In this document: one piece after another, positions 63,783-64,000 of the stretch | Layout: every line of letters begins with the position of its first letter | Numbering within the stretch: position 1 is the first letter of the stretch | From: Mycobacterium branderi | Lineage (GTDB): Bacteria; Actinomycetota; Actinomycetes; Mycobacteriales; Mycobacteriaceae | Direction: 5' to 3' | DNA length: 64,000 nucleotides | NCBI RefSeq assembly: GCF_010728725.1 | Contig: NZ_AP022606.1 | Coordinates: 1,674,001 to 1,738,000, forward strand | The notes under the pieces: generated by a model | Told to the model about the DNA's origin: nothing | The model's database searches: none | The model's input: the letters and a program-made list of their open reading frames with translations, nothing else | Position numbers and translations under genes: made by a program

Positions 63783-64000
63783 GTGGCGATAGCAACCTCG
63801 TTGACCCAAATGTTCGGCATCGAGCATCCGATCGTGTCCGCGCCGATGGATGTGGTCGCCGGTGGTGAGCTGGCCGCCGCCGTCAGCGGCGCGGGAGGGC
63901 TCGGTCTGATCGGCGGCGGGTACGGCGATCAGGATTGGTTGGCTCGTCAGTTCGACCTCGCCGCTCGGTCGCGGATCGGCTGCGGATTCATCACCTGGTC
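63783..64000 (+). CDS. Nitronate monooxygenase-like protein, N-terminal part (cut by window edge)
   Basis: Starts with GTG at 63783; 72 codons are visible. The protein begins M-A-I-A-T-S-L-T-Q-M-F-G-I-E-H-P-I-V and continues A-P-M-D-V-V-A-G-G-E-L-A-A-A-V-S-G-A-G-G-then L-G-L-I-G-G-G-Y. This is the FMN-binding start of 2-nitropropane dioxygenase/nitronate monooxygenase TIM-barrel enzymes. The remainder lies outside the window. Confidence 0.8.
   Translation, partial: MAIATSLTQMFGIEHPIVSAPMDVVAGGELAAAVSGAGGLGLIGGGYGDQDWLARQFDLAARSRIGCGFITW

Noticed and set aside
1..64000. CRISPR array or Cas genes
   Set aside because: No regularly spaced direct repeats of suitable length and no Cas-like protein; the repeats found are short, tandem or paired.

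Overview
The window looks like the chromosome of a slow-growing, non-tuberculous Mycobacterium. DNA is GC-rich, GTG starts are common, and genes are packed with ATGA/GTGA overlaps. Recognisable genes follow, in inverted orientation, the M. tuberculosis H37Rv order from about Rv3789 down to Rv3733: GtrA protein, Gfh-like factor, rfbD-glfT1-rfbE, bpa, hisC2, tcrXY, lpqH, proXVWZ, tyrA, tadA, a Tgs-type acyltransferase and a Nudix protein. Locus numbers are recalled from knowledge of the families; no search was run.

Region by region. 1-9.9 kb: cell-wall galactan export/assembly genes (rfbD, glfT1, rfbE), the proteasome activator bpa and a large membrane protein. They are separated from the Gfh-like/GtrA pair by an accessory block (mazEF toxin-antitoxin, a methyltransferase, an unknown 425-aa protein, a ThrE-type exporter, CsbD). 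10-19 kb: metabolic genes, a tRNA-Ser, a tandem DivIVA mini-protein, an Rv2629-like protein, an isomerase-like crotonase and the HisC2/Pat aminotransferase. 19.1-20 kb: two tRNAs followed by gene wreckage (GNAT, Fic and epoxide-hydrolase fragments). 20-26.4 kb: an RsbR-RsbS-RsbT-RsbX stressosome operon ending in an RsbU phosphatase fused to an RsbW-like ATPase domain, with a divergent RsbV-like STAS gene. 26.4-31 kb: a frameshifted acyl-CoA dehydrogenase, an APH-like kinase, an NTF2-like gene with an in-frame stop, a methyltransferase and several micro-proteins. 31-39 kb: tcrXY, a GT2-GtrA/ArnT glycosylation pair, lpqH and an alkyl-sulfatase-like gene. 39-44 kb: a second acyl-CoA dehydrogenase/SDR/APH-kinase cluster with a TetR regulator. 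44-51 kb: proXVWZ compatible-solute importer, tyrA, the tadA pair and a tRNA-Ser(CGA).

50.85-56.22 kb is a small integrative element in that tRNA-Ser gene, bounded by an exact 28-bp att repeat. It carries integrase, repressor, excisionase, several small phage-type genes and an undescribed two-gene cassette, but no recognisable virion genes. An IS481-family element (56219-57519) sits immediately outside attR and has a 16-bp target duplication made from the att/tRNA sequence. 57.5-64 kb: two secreted or hydrolytic wall-related proteins, a proline-rich membrane protein, a Tgs-type acyltransferase, a Nudix protein, a haloalkane dehalogenase and a truncated nitronate monooxygenase.

How the genes may work together: the Rsb proteins form a complete sensor-to-anti-sigma partner-switch on paper, but no sigma factor gene lies nearby. 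tcrXY is followed by a polyprenyl-phosphate sugar synthase and a membrane glycosyltransferase that plausibly act as donor and acceptor steps. Several genes are broken (26.5, 28.7, 19.8 kb, possibly 37.2 kb), suggesting local decay or assembly errors.
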